DNA of 64,000 nt from Hirsutella rhossiliensis. Lineage: Eukaryota > Ascomycota > Sordariomycetes > Hypocreales > Ophiocordycipitaceae. Within the stretch, counting starts at the first letter, position 1; every line of letters starts with the position of its first letter. Positions 11,192-22,900 of the stretch are shown in pieces. The position numbers and the translations under genes are program-made. Where the stretch lies: the NCBI RefSeq assembly GCF_020360975.1, contig NW_025408668.1, positions 5,890,001 to 5,954,000 of the forward strand, written 5' to 3'. Below the pieces are notes generated by a model. That model saw nothing but the letters and a program-made list of their open reading frames with translations. It searched no databases and had not been told where the DNA came from.

Positions 11192-11306
11192 CCAGTCCTT
11201 GTCGCGACCAAATTGTCGGCCCGTCGTCTTTATCGCTCGCGGCTTCCAGATGGCCTCTGTGTGCGCCTCAGTCCCAAAGTCTTAGCCGCCACCAGCCCGG
11301 GGACGC

Positions 11307-13421
11307 ATGTCGTCCCCCGCAGACGCAGCGTCGATGCAGGCTCTGTGGTCAAGAGCCGGCCAGTCCCACCGATGCGGCTGTAGGCCCTGCAACATTGCCC
11401 TGGCTGCGGCGAGAAGGCGAGCAGCAACGGCTGCCCGACGGCGCAAGCCGACCTTTGCCGAATTATTCACTGCATGCTACAGCTCCGTCTTCGCCACCGC
11501 CGCAGTCGTCGACGCCATACGGAAAGAGGATCGCCGACGCGACCTCGACCGTCTGCTGGAAGAGGCCCGCCGGGACCTGTCGGACCTGCAAGATCGCGAG
11601 CCATTCGCCGCTCCGGAAGGCGATGCCAGGACGCCCGACTTGTCCATTCAGCAGATGGACGCCCTCTGGCGTTGCCTCAAGACGATATACAAAACCAGAC
11701 CCTACATGAAAGAGATACATAAGCCCGCCACCGTCACTGCCTCTCAGCTTTTCGCGAGCCTGAGAAGTGAGCGCTACGGCTGTCCGTCGGAAGAAACCCT
11801 GCGCGCTGCCAGCAGAACTGACTACGAGGAGCTCGAGAAGGCTGTCCTGGCCGATGAATCCGACGAGACACTCCTCTCGCGCGAGGCGCTGAACAAGGTG
11901 CAGCTGCTTCGCGAATCCACATCCGTCAAGCATCTCGTCAACAAGTTCCTGGCTCGCACCCTCAAGGTCGATAAACAGCCCGGCACGACCCCGTCGTTTG
12001 AAGAGGCGTGCATCTTGGCAAAGACGAGCCAAACGACGTACACATTTCGAAGCATCGATAGCGAATGGGCGAAACGCAATACCGTGCTCCTGAACCGACA
12101 ATTGAGATCCATCATGAACAATCCGGATCTCCGGGTCAAGGAAAAAATGGGCAGGGTCTGCTACAACCTCCTCATTTCCGCGCATGCAGCAGACATGCAT
12201 ACATACAATACGCTCATCGTCGCGTTCGACAAGGCGGGACTGCACGGCTTTGCTGACGCGCTGGTCCATTCCTTTTTCCACGAGCGTCTACTACGACCCA
12301 CGCCATCCACATTCGTCGCCATCCTTAACCACTACAAGGTGACCAGGAACCATGGCAGATTTCTCTACGCCCTCGCCTGTATAACGGGTGTCGACTGCAG
12401 GACCGGCGGGAAGCTAAGACGGAGGCATGTCGAGGACGTCGAGCGCAGCCCCATGCTTCTCGACTGGGCCTTGGACGTCCGGCTGCGGACTCTGAGCGGA
12501 TCCTGGGTGTGGGAGCACGTTCCGCCGACCCGAGCCTTGGTGGAAGAGGCTATTTACGGCCTGCTGCATTTCAAACTCTTTGAGCAGGCCGCCTCCTTCT
12601 TCCTCACGTGCGTGCGGTGGGGGGTTGGCCTGAGCACAAAGGTGGTCAAGCAGGTGCTGGACGAGTGCGTGGTCGCCATGGACTGGAAAGGGGCCCTTCA
12701 ATTAATACGTGGCCTAATGACGTGCAAAAAACAGTGGAAGGTGATGCTGTTGACGGGAGACGGCGCCACAGACTGGTACTTGATCAGTCGCATCTACGCC
12801 TTGCTCGATCTCTGCGGCCTGCGTAGCCCCGGAGGGCGGGTGTCCGCCGCCTGCTTGGCCAACCTGGACATATCGGGATCGGAGCTTGGCGGACTGATGG
12901 AAGCCCTGGAGGAGCAGGTGTCGGAACTCGACCGGATGTGCCTCCCCGCGGCCGACGCTCCAGCGACCAAGGCCGTCAAGGGTGGGCAAGAGGGGGCATG
13001 CCCGAAGACCAGGCTTATGCAAATCGAGAGCGTCTGGAAGGACTACGTCTACGTGAGGAAGACGACAAGCTCCATTGAAAGCAAACTGCTGAAACCCGAC
13101 TTTTCGATCGAGTTCCGCACTTCGATGGCGTTGCATATCGGAAATGCCGCTGTCCAGCGAGCCATTCAGCTCAGGCAGGAGACGGAGCAGCTGGTGGGAA
13201 CGGCCACCTTCCAAAGCCCCGGGTGGCAAGGATTTCGGCAAGGGGCAGCCGTGGGCAGCGTGCCAAAGCGAAAGCGAGGATCAGTCGGCAGTACCGGTGA
13301 GGGATCGGAGGCGTGGAAATTACAACCGGACATGACCAAACCCAAGCCACGGATGCACGAGGTTGAAGTATCACCAGCAAGCATCTCGGAGGTGCTGACT
13401 CGGCAGCGGGCGAGAGCGTAG
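11307..13421 (+). CDS. Pentatricopeptide-repeat-like, probably mitochondrial, fungal protein
   Basis: A single exon of 704 residues. The N-terminus is basic and poor in acidic residues (runs of Arg and Ala up to about residue 50), fitting a mitochondrial presequence. It carries a short CGCRPC Cys cluster at residues 23-28, followed by a LFTACYSSVFATAAV segment that I associate with a conserved filamentous-fungal family. Around residues 285-360 the sequence shows PPR-type helix pairs (YNLLISAHA, TYNTLIVAFDKAGL, TFVAILNHY), and similar helical repeats continue towards residue 470. The C-terminus is basic and low in complexity. PPR proteins of this kind usually act in organellar RNA processing or translation. 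The specific target cannot be told from sequence. The next ATG, MQALWSR (residue 10), is also possible as the start. Confidence 0.8.
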   Translation: MSSPADAASMQALWSRAGQSHRCGCRPCNIALAAARRRAATAARRRKPTFAELFTACYSSVFATAAVVDAIRKEDRRRDLDRLLEEARRDLSDLQDREPFAAPEGDARTPDLSIQQMDALWRCLKTIYKTRPYMKEIHKPATVTASQLFASLRSERYGCPSEETLRAASRTDYEELEKAVLADESDETLLSREALNKVQLLRESTSVKHLVNKFLARTLKVDKQPGTTPSFEEACILAKTSQTTYTFRSIDSEWAKRNTVLLNRQLRSIMNNPDLRVKEKMGRVCYNLLISAHAADMHTYNTLIVAFDKAGLHGFADALVHSFFHERLLRPTPSTFVAILNHYKVTRNHGRFLYALACITGVDCRTGGKLRRRHVEDVERSPMLLDWALDVRLRTLSGSWVWEHVPPTRALVEEAIYGLLHFKLFEQAASFFLTCVRWGVGLSTKVVKQVLDECVVAMDWKGALQLIRGLMTCKKQWKVMLLTGDGATDWYLISRIYALLDLCGLRSPGGRVSAACLANLDISGSELGGLMEALEEQVSELDRMCLPAADAPATKAVKGGQEGACPKTRLMQIESVWKDYVYVRKTTSSIESKLLKPDFSIEFRTSMALHIGNAAVQRAIQLRQETEQLVGTATFQSPGWQGFRQGAAVGSVPKRKRGSVGSTGEGSEAWKLQPDMTKPKPRMHEVEVSPASISEVLTRQRARA

Positions 13422-14802
13422 ACCAGAGATGAACCCTAGCAAACGAGCTACATAGGTATATACTATAGCACTCTACCGGCCTTACAGAAGCTTGGACGAA
13501 GGGAGGAGGAGGATGGAACGAGCTCGGTCCGGAGGAGGCCGGGCCCCTTGTTGAGCTGGACCCGCCCGGGGGTGGGATGCGGCCAAGAGCCTTGTTTGGG
13601 ATCGAGTCCCGCACCGAGCGCGAGTTGCTGAATCATTGAGTAAATGAAGTGCATCTTGTATGGTACAACAGCATGTGCGGTCATTATCGCGTAGCAGTTG
13701 TGTGTTTATGTAGTGTGTGTGTCGCAGCCGGCCGTCTATGGATGACGAGGCCGGTAGGCATGTATCAAGGCGCCGGGATTCGTGGTCCAGTCACGGAGCG
13801 ACAATGGTCCACGGTGGCCAACAGGCCGCTGGAAATGGCCGGTCGGTCGGCGGGCGGAGGGTGCTGCTAGGTAGACGCCCCCCCTCGGCCTTCGGCTACC
13901 TACGAGGTACAGTACTTGCTACCTGGTACTGTGCAAGGCTTTACAGAGGCAAGGTACTGTACAGGCCACCGAAGCCAGGCCCAGTACGGTACAGTACATG
14001 TAGTAAAGTATTGCACTGTACGGATACGCTCTGACATTTCCGGTGAGGTAGGTACGGATATGTATGCTCGACCGACTTTTCCCCACATGACGGAATTCTC
14101 TGCGCTTTCCCATAATTCGGCTGCAAGAACTAATTATTGCTGGTGGCCACGGCGTGGGGCGGGAAAGAGCGAGAAAAGAGACTTGAGGAGGCCAAAAGAA
14201 AACGCTCTTTTGTTCTACCTGCGAAACGACGCAAAGGATGGCCGCGAGAGATGAAAACAAGCAGCTCGCCAAGCCGATGCGTTAGATGCGCGCGTCTCGC
14301 CGTGCCGCCGTTTGCCGCCGCGGGCCCGTACACACACCTACAGTGGTGTGCCGTGCCGTGCGCGTGCCGTGTGCGTGGGCCGGGGGCACGCCAAGCAGCG
14401 GGCGCTTGGCACTGTGACTTAGCAAAGTCTCACGATATTATACACAGTTAAGTATTGGATTGGCGCCGTCCAGCTTGGACGCCGGGGAGCGTTGTCACCA
14501 CGCGGCGTCGCAACTCTCTCCGTCTTTGCCTCGCGGATCTCGCGGCCTTCCTCCACTTATCTTGAGCGCCGTCCGCCCTCCCACACAACTTTTGTCCCTG
14601 TTTGGCGCGCCGACTTGGTTCTTCTTCCCTCTCACTCTGACGCTCACCTCGCTCAGTCTAGCGCGACGGACCTCTTCCATTGGCTCTTGCCAGCAACACC
14701 GCCCGTCGCGTCTGTCGATCAGGGCCCAAGGGGACCCGGAAAGCCGACTCGCCTGGCCGTCTGCGCGCGTTGCTGCGCCCTCGAGCTTCGTCTTGCGGCA
14801 GC
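13422..14802. other. Intergenic region with a TAC/GTAC-rich block
   Basis: This is the 3' flank of the PPR-like gene and the promoter of GDE1. The block 13901-14056 is crowded with GTAC, TACTGTAC and GGTAC words, including three copies of the 9-mer GTACAGTAC or its complement. A CT-rich leader follows from about 14460 to 14700. No coding sequence is supported. Confidence 0.6.
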
Positions 14803-17800
14803 ATGAAATTTGGACGCAAGTGAGTAGCCTCTGCGCTCAAGACGACGGCGTTTGCTGAGACGGGACCTTGCAAAGTCTTCCGCGCAACCAGGTGCCCGAG
14901 TGGGCGGCCTTCTACATTAACTACAAGGGCCTCAAGAAACTCGTCAAAGCCGCGTCGCAAAAGGCCAAGAATGGAGAGGCCGTGGATCCAGCAGGTGGGC
15001 GGCCCTGCCAGACTCGTCTTCGGGGCTGAACCCCGTCCCCTGACCCACTGCAGAGCTCTTCTTCGCCCTTGACCGCAACCTCGAGGACGTCGACTCCTTC
15101 TACAACAAAAAGTATGCCGAGGCCTGCCGGCGCCTCAACATACTGCACAACCGCTATGGGCGCGTCCCGGATGTCGTGGCCACGCTCGACCGGGACGAGG
15201 TCGAGGAGGTCATGGGCGCCCTGCTCGAGCTGAGGACCCAGCTGCGAAACCTCCAGTGGTTTGGCGAAATCAACCGCAGGGGCTTCGTCAAGATCACAAA
15301 GAAGCTCGACAAAAAGGTCCCTGGCATCTCGTCCCAGCACAGCTACATCTCCACAAAGGTCGACCCCAAGCCCTTTGCCAAGGATGCCCACATCGCCCGG
15401 CTGCTCGTCGAGATCAATCGCTGGCTCTCCGTCCTCGGCGACGCCCAGAACATCGACGACTCCACCTCGGACCGCTCTACCCGCTCCCTCGGCCGAGCCT
15501 CGGCCAAGGCCATGCTCCATCTCCCGCAGGCCCAGCTCGACACCTTGGATCAGGCTGTTCGCCGCGACGACGTGGCCTCGCTCACGTCCGGACTGGACGA
15601 GGCCAATCTCGGCACAGAGACGCAAGCTCAGGGCTTGCTGCTCAATCTCCTCCAGCGCTCCATCTCGGCTCGCTCCAAGGCCTGCATCGCCTACCTCCTC
15701 CCTCTCATCAAGGACCTGGACGAGCCCGACGACATCAACGGTCGCAATTGCATCCACAGACTTGTCATCCACATCGGCCGCACCAAGTTGGCGCCGCCCA
15801 ATGAGGACAGCCCAAAGGCCTTTCCGGTGCCGGCTGGAACGCAGTTCATCAATGGACACCTCCAGCCCGCCGTCTCGTCCACCGCTCCCGCCAAGGCCAT
15901 CAACACAAACGAGAATGAGCATCTCGGCAAGGACGACGAGGCGGTGCAGATACTCGTCTGCCTCCTTCAGCTGCTGGGGCCGGAGCAACGACACGCCCTG
16001 AAGAGTCGCGACACCTTCGGGCGTCTGCCGCTTCACTATGCGGCCCAGTTCGGCTCCGTCATCGTCTGCCAACTCATCATGGCCAAGATGCAAGAGTGGA
16101 ACCAGTTCCACGTCCAGGACGGCATCGACGCCCCAGAATGGCAGGACAATGACGGCTATGCTCCGTTGCATCTCAGCGTCATCGGCGGGCATCCGTTGAC
16201 GACCCGAGCCTTGCTGCAGGGTGAGAACTGGCAGGGTAGCAGCGAGGCCAAGGTGCAATTGCGCAAGACCATCTCTAAATCTGGCGCTGTGCTTGCTCTC
16301 GCGACAAAGTCCAACTACGAGCCCATTGTCGAGATGCTCGTCAATGCCGACGTCGACATCAACTGGACCGACAAGACGGGCGAATCGGCCCTCCACATCG
16401 CCGCCCGGTTTGGCCACGTCGGCTGCGCCCGCATCATCATCAAGGGCAGCGATTCTCAACAGGCGAATCTCGAGATCACCGAGAACTCGTACTCGTGGAC
16501 GCCGCTGCACGTGGCCGCCGTCGATGGCTCCATCACCGTCGTGCAGCTGCTGGTCAGTGCCGGGGCCGACGTCTCCCGGCCCGACGCGTCGGGCTGGACG
16601 GCCAAGGAACACGCGGCCCTGCGCGGCCATATGGACATTGCTCGGCTCCTCGCCTCGCACACAAACGACGAGGAGGCCGCGTCTAGGGTGGCCGCGGGAC
16701 TGCAGGCGTCCAACCCCCCCGAGGGTTCCTCCATTGACGAGCGACGCTCCAACGGATCTACCTCAAACGGGGGCCCGCGGCCTGCCGAGCCGGTCAAGAG
16801 CTTCGGTCACCGCTATCTGACCAACGAGAGTCTAGTCCTCGTCAGCCTCGGTACCATGGACGTTCGGAAGAGTACGGACGCCGTCAGCCTCGACCGTGTC
16901 CCTCTCACCGAGGCGCACAATACGCAGTTGGACACGGCGCTGTCGGTGGTTGTCACTGCCAACGGCGCGCAAGGCGAACCAACCATCATCGACCTGCCGG
17001 TGCACGAGGGCATCTCGACGGAGCCCGTCGTGTTCACCACTGGGGACGCCACCAAGGTCAAGCTCTTGTTCGACATTGTCCCGACGTACTCGGGCAGCGA
17101 GAAGAACAAGATTGGCCGGGCCGTCGCCCTGCTGTCCTCGATCAAGCCGACGCTCGGCACCCAGCGGGTCAACCTCCAGGGCGACGTGTGCGTTCCCATC
17201 ATGTCGGGCAACCTGGAAGTCATCGGGACCGTCAACTTCAACTTCCTCGTCATCACCCCCTTTTACCACCCCAACATGGAGGTCACGTCTCAGCAGACGT
17301 ATTGGAAGAAGCTTGACTCCACCATGGTCATCGGCCACCGTGGCCTGGGCAAGAACCTCACGTCCAACAAGTCTCTGCAGCTGGGCGAGAATACGCTGCC
17401 TTCATTCATTGCCGCGGCCAACCTGGGCGCGCAATACGTCGAGTTTGACGTTCAGCTCACCAAGGACCACGTTCCCGTCATCTACCACGACTTTCTCGTC
17501 AGCGAAACCGGCATCGACGCTCCGGTGCATACCCTCACCCTGGAACAGTTTCTCCACATCAACTCAGACAAGAGGAGGGACGCGGCGCAGAACAGCAACG
17601 TACTGGGCCGAGCTGCGCCGCGAGATCGGTCGCCGCGGGCGCGTAGTAACAGCTTCGCGCCGCAGCGCTCGCTGTCGATGGGCTACGCGGGAAGCGGGCA
17701 CGACGAGATGGAGGAGCGCATGAAGCACACGCGCGACTTCAAAGAAAAGGGCTACAAGGCCAACTCTCGGGGCAACTTCATCCAGGCGCCGTTCGCGACC

Positions 17801-18481
17801 CTCGAGGACCTTTTCCGCAAGCTGCCAGAGGAGATTGGGTTCAACATTGAGCTCAAGTACCCCATGCTGCACGAGAGCGAGGAGCACGAGATGGACACGT
17901 ACGCGGTCGAGCTCAACTCGTTTTGCGACACGGTGCTCTCCAAGGTCTACGACCTGGCCGGGTTCCGGCACATCATCTTCAGCTCGTTCAACCCCGACAT
18001 TTGCCTCTGCCTCAGCTTCAAGCAGCCGTCGATCCCCATCCTCTTCCTCACCGATGCCGGGTGCAGCACGGTGGGCGACATTCGAGCCTCGTCGCTGCAG
18101 GAGGCCATCCGTTTCGCGAGCCGCTGGAACTTGCTCGGCATCGTGTCGGCGGCGGAGCCCCTCATCAACAGCCCGAGGCTCGTGAGGGTCGTCAAGGAGC
18201 TCGGGCTGGTGTGTGTCAGCTACGGCGTGCTGAACAATGACCCGACTCTGGTTCAGGTAAGCTTTGTCAGACACGGTCTCGGCGCATTGCACGAAACAGC
18301 GCCGATCAAGAGCATGCTGGCTAACACTCCTCTGCAGCGACAAGTCAAGGAGGGCATAGATGCCGTCATCGTCGACAGCGTCCTGGCCATTCGCAAGGGC
18401 CTCACGAGTGCCGATGGCAGCGGAGACCAATCGACAGACACCATGTCTGAGACAGACAAGGAACAAAAGTCATGGGAGTAG
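14803..18481 (+). CDS. GDE1: Glycerophosphodiester phosphodiesterase GDE1 (SPX-ankyrin-GDPD)
   Basis: Exons 14803-14819, 14876-14994, 15054-18256 and 18338-18481 give 1160 residues. The first exon is only 17 nt (MKFGR plus two bases). It is required because it restores the SPX start MKFGRN followed by VPEWAAFYINYKGLKKL. The SPX domain covers about residues 1-150 and ends with a Lys-rich helix (KITKKLDKK), the inositol-pyrophosphate site in this family. Ankyrin repeats lie at about 355-570 (GRLPLHYAAQFG, GYAPLHLSVIGG, GESALHIAARFG). A C2-like segment comes next, then the GDPD domain from about 805: GHRGLGKN, ENTLPSF and EFDVQLTKDHVPVIYHD keep the expected catalytic His, Glu and Asp. Those residues and the SPX match to yeast Gde1 favour an active phosphodiesterase over the regulatory Pho81 type. 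The expected reaction is glycerophosphocholine to glycerol-3-phosphate and choline in the cytosol. Confidence 0.93.
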
Positions 18482-19681
18482 GAGGCAGCGATTGCATTTG
18501 GACCAAGCATGGAGGTATTTTTGAGGAGCACCTCCCACACAGGCTTCATCTATTTTGGGATTTGAGCATGACAGGAACACTGCTTAGCAAAAGCTACAGG
18601 CATTAGAACTACCGAAGCACTGCAAAGATGCGACGAGAAAGGATTGGGAACTTAGACATGGCCGAGAATGTGGCCAGTTCTATTGCCGGTGGTGTCTTGG
18701 AGAATGGCCTGATGACTGAGAGGGAACGGCAAGCCGAACCAACTTCAGACATTGCCTGTGGCGACTTCAGTAGTGGCTTGTGGTGTCGTCTCTTTTCCTC
18801 TTTGAACAGCCATCTAAGCACTTGGGAGGTGGGCGCACCACCCCCCTCCCCCTCTGCCCCTCCGCTCGACCTCATCGACAAGACGTGCTCCTTTCTTTTG
18901 ACCATCTTCTCTCTTCCTCTTCCTCTTCCTCCGGTGATCTTTGCCCTGTGTCCCGCGGTGCGAGCGGCAACGAACCAGGAAGCTGGGAAACTGCGCTGTA
19001 CCGTCGCACGAGGACTGGGACCAGGATGGCTGCATGCATGGTCTACGCAGGGCGTGACGTGGCTTGGTGAGCTCGCAGGCCTGCCAAGTCCCCAAGTCCC
19101 GACCCTGAGCTTCTCAATCGAGAGCGAACAGGCATGACATGGCCGATCTCTCTGCCGCGGCCACCCCTCTCTGTTCGCCATGCCGGAGGCCTGCGCTTCC
19201 CGAGCAGAGAGGGGCGCCCTGGACACACAGACGTGAGGCTCGTTGGCCTTTTCCTCTCTTGCCCCTTCTTATCACGCCATATCAGTCCCACTTCCACGGG
19301 GTGGCGGGTGGTTCGTGATGCGCCTTACTGAGGGAGGGAAGGGGAACGAAGCAAAGATGACCGCCACGGCACCGAGGAGAGACGACCGTCGTTGGTCGTC
19401 GGACGTCGGATATGACAGATCACAGCCTTGGAAGATACCGCGTGAGTTTGGAGCGTCGACAAAAGCACATAACGGTCACTTGACTGGACCTGATGTACGA
19501 ATAGGGATATGTAAGTATGCATGCATGCGGGAAGAGTGCATGTGGCAAAGAGGGGGCATCGGGGTTTCCCTCCTCTTATTGTGTCAGACTTTTTCCCTCG
19601 ACCTGCTGTTTACTTTCCTTTTTGCTTGGCTTTGGAGCCTGCTGCGCGTGGCTTGGGTCGATACGTGACGAGGGGGAAAAA

Positions 19682-19698
19682 GGGGGGGGGGGGGGGGG
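19682..19698 (+). repeat. Poly-G homopolymer (17 G)
   Basis: An uninterrupted run of 17 guanines, preceded by shorter G runs from about 19671. It could form a G-quadruplex, and its length may be inexact because such runs are error-prone in sequencing. Confidence 0.85.
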
Positions 19699-19884
19699 TG
19701 TGACGGAGTCGTGACTGGTGGACGGATGGAGACATGAGTTTGGGATCGAGAGGGTTGGCAGGACGGGCCGGCGCATGCAGCCAGGCAGACAGTGGACGAC
19801 ACGGGGCATCCAGGGGGTCTCCTGGCTCCTGCTGCCGGACGCACGTCCGCACGTTGGCACAGGCACGAGTGTCCACTGCCTTGG

Positions 19885-19918
19885 ATGTCATGTTGGATGT
19901 AATGTTGGATGTAATGCC
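19885..19918 (+). repeat. Short tandem repeat of an ATGTTGGATGTA unit
   Basis: Two near-perfect copies of a 12-bp unit, with partial copies on either side, in non-coding sequence next to the poly-G region. Confidence 0.8.
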
Positions 19919-22900
19919 CATCTGGGAGGAGGGGCCGGGCGTGGAGCGAGTGAGAGGCGAGGAGGGAGAGGCGGCACGGGCGATGGCGGCGGCGAGCTTT
20001 GGACGACACTCGGGGGGGGTGGATGGGTTGAGCAGTCAGTGGTACGATTGGGGCGGCGGACGATGAAGGATGACGACGGCGATGCGAGAGAGCGTGTGCC
20101 GCCGTGCTGCTGCCGGCCCGTTTGTGCCTAGCCTCGATGGTCTGGCTTACACAAGTCCGGGCGTCGGGATGCCACCCCCTCCCCTCTTGGTGTCCCTTCT
20201 TGGTGTCCCATGGGACTGGACAAGACAAGCAGCGGGGGCCGGAACGTGTTTGAAGAAGCTCCTCGTGGCCGGAAGACGGGAGCGGGACCTTGACAAGGTG
20301 TTGAATATCCCAGCATCCGGGTGATATCCGTACGTCTCCCCTCGATGTTCGAAAAAGGGGGGGGAGGGGGCGTGTATGCCCGGTGACACTCCTCCGCCTT
20401 CCCCGCAAGAGTGACAAGGAAAACCAGAAACCCACGGCAAGAGTCTTGCAAATAAGTAATGTACATATATGCAAAAGACGGGAACGGAGAAGCGAAGAGA
20501 GAGAAAACCAAGAGCGAAAAAGAAAGGAAGAGAGGGACAAGAGAAGCTGAGCCCCGAGGGTGAGGGTGAGGGTGTGCGTGTGCGTGCGTGTGTAGACGGA
20601 GCATGCATGTACGTCGTCTTGTGTGTCGGTCCGCCTTGCGTCGTCGTCGAGCCCATCGGATGCATCGTCTGGGGTAGCGGAAGCTGCCATGTACGCTGCT
20701 GCAGCATAGGGGGAGGGGAGGGGAGGGGCATCGTGCATGTCGTGGCGCCGCCTTGGCCCGATTGGGCCTTTCTTTGCTTTCTCGGGATTTACCCTCTTGA
20801 TTCTCGCTGTCCGGGGGGGGCGAGGGGGGTGGTGAGCAACCGGCATGGGGGTATCGAAAAGGGTGGGAGGGAGGAACCCGCTGCTGGGACGGGGATGTAC
20901 ATACAGAGAGGAGACTATGTGGATGGTATATGTAGCATGTAATGGGCAATTTGACGTCTTGAAGCCCATCTCTATATCTTGCCCTTTCGTGACACCTCCT
21001 CACGCGCCCAAGTTGAGGCCGTGTAAGTTGGGGGGGGGGGGATAGGCCAAATGCCGTGGCTACTACCAAGTACGTATTTTGCTTCACCCCCCCAGTATCG
21101 GCGACGTCGGCACGCAGGAGACGGACGGAAGCTAGCAGGGGAAAAGAAAGGCGCTGGGTTCCGAGGCGGACGGGCGGGCACTAAGTACTACACAGCGGCG
21201 GCGGCGGCGGCGGAGTAGCAGGAGGAGGAGGAGGTTGGGGGTGAGGAACTTGTCAGATGGCGGGTGCATGGGAAGCTCACCACGGATCACGGGCAAAAAA
21301 AGAAAAGAGCAGGGACCGAGGATGGCTTGCGATGTCAAAGGCGAGCAAGACGTTGGACGGCTCCCAAGACTGAGAATGGGAAGAAGCTTGAATGGGAGAA
21401 ACCGATGGCACTACTGCATGGTTGTTGTGATGCGAACCTCGCGGCGGCCAATCATCCATGGCCGTCGCTTTTCCCATCCTGCCTCATTTCCCTTCCTTTT
21501 CCTCTCCTCGCGACACTCGCCATCATCCTGCTTTCTTTTTCCCCCTCGCTTCAACTTCCCTTTTACCCACACACCATCCCCCCGGTTCCATTCGTCCCTG
21601 TTGCAGGTGGACGCCGCCGCCGCCCCTGCTGCTGGCAGTCTTGCTTTTCCACGCATCATCACATCTCAGATGGGCCGCATGCTGCCCATCCCCCCCCCGC
21701 GATGGCAAGTTGCAGATCATTCTCAAGCCCTTCTTGGACCAGGAGTCAACCGAACCCCCTCCCCACAGATCAACATCACACGCCACATGTTCTCCATCGA
21801 GACATGCACGCGTGGGAGGGGGGAGATGAGATGAGATGAAGCGGGCAGGCGAGACCGGAGCGGAGCCGGGCAGGGGGGAAGTGAGTGGACAGGTGGTCCG
21901 TTTTGAGAACGGCAAAGGAGGAATATGAGCGTGAAAAGAGGGAATCAAAAGGATGGGAAAAGTAAAAAACAATAAAAGCGAGGTTCGGCGGCCCCCGGGA
22001 AAGAAGTTGGACAAGGGAACAGAACAGGCACAGAGACGTACAGAAGAGACAGAGAGCAAAGAGTGACGAGCCAGGAAACATGTTCCCCGAAGAAACAGCT
22101 CAATGTCGCGGCCCGGCCCCATCGGGAATACGACTTCAGAACGCCGCCAGGGCAACACGGAAGAGGTTCCCGAGCTGCCCTGTCAGTCCCCTGTTTTCTT
22201 TGCTCCCTTGGCCGGAGTTGCAGCAAGCGGTCCAAGAAAGGCATCCCGAGGCAGCTCGAGCCCCCATGTCCATTCTCCGTTCCCGGGCATAACGGGGTCC
22301 GTACGACTAACCACAGTCAATGGGAAGACGACGTGTTGGAAGAAGAGACGACGACACTGCATGTTCCGGTGGGGAATCGCCAATTGGCAGCCCTTGTCCT
22401 GCAAGCACTCGCTTGCTTTTTCAAACTCCCTCTCTCCTGGGCGCTCCCTCTGATGTGTTCGCCCTCCTTTCCCACGCCGTGACTTGCGCGACTCCCATCG
22501 GCGGCGCAGTCGCCTTTGCCCTTTCCCCGGCGAGGAGATAAAAGAGGTGAACGACAAGAAGAAGAAAAAGAAACACCCCAGCTCACACCCAACCCAGCGA
22601 GTCGTTAGATCTCACTTGCTCGGCCACCAACCCCCCTCCCTCCCAACCCCCGCTTTAGAGTTTCTTTTTCCTTTGTCCTTGTTCCTTTTGAGACCGGCTG
22701 GATGTGCCAAAAGGCCGATGCCTCGTCGCACTTGGCGAAGGAGATGAACAGCGTCAAAGTCGTCGCGAGCGTACGGAGTACACGCTGACACGTCGCCATC
22801 CTGACATGCAAAAGACAAAGGGAAAAGAGTAAGACACACGACGGAAAAAGAGGGATCAAGGGGGGAAACGAAAAGGAACAGTGCTACCAAGAGAGCTGCC

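Noticed and set aside
9520..13421. An RNA-processing gene cluster (Rpr2-like, PPR-like) as a functional unit
   Set aside because: The genes have separate promoters and opposite strands, and act in different compartments. Neighbourhood alone does not support a shared system.
14921..16660. A 579-residue minus-strand ORF
   Set aside because: It lies entirely antisense to GDE1 exons, whose frame encodes clear SPX and ankyrin sequence. It is a codon-bias shadow.
20555..20590. GGGTGA repeats resembling telomeric DNA
   Set aside because: The unit is not TTAGGG, the run is short, and genes lie on both sides.
19584..20969. A 461-residue minus-strand ORF
   Set aside because: Low-complexity sequence driven by microsatellites and G/C runs; overlapping frames are equally open and no domain is visible.
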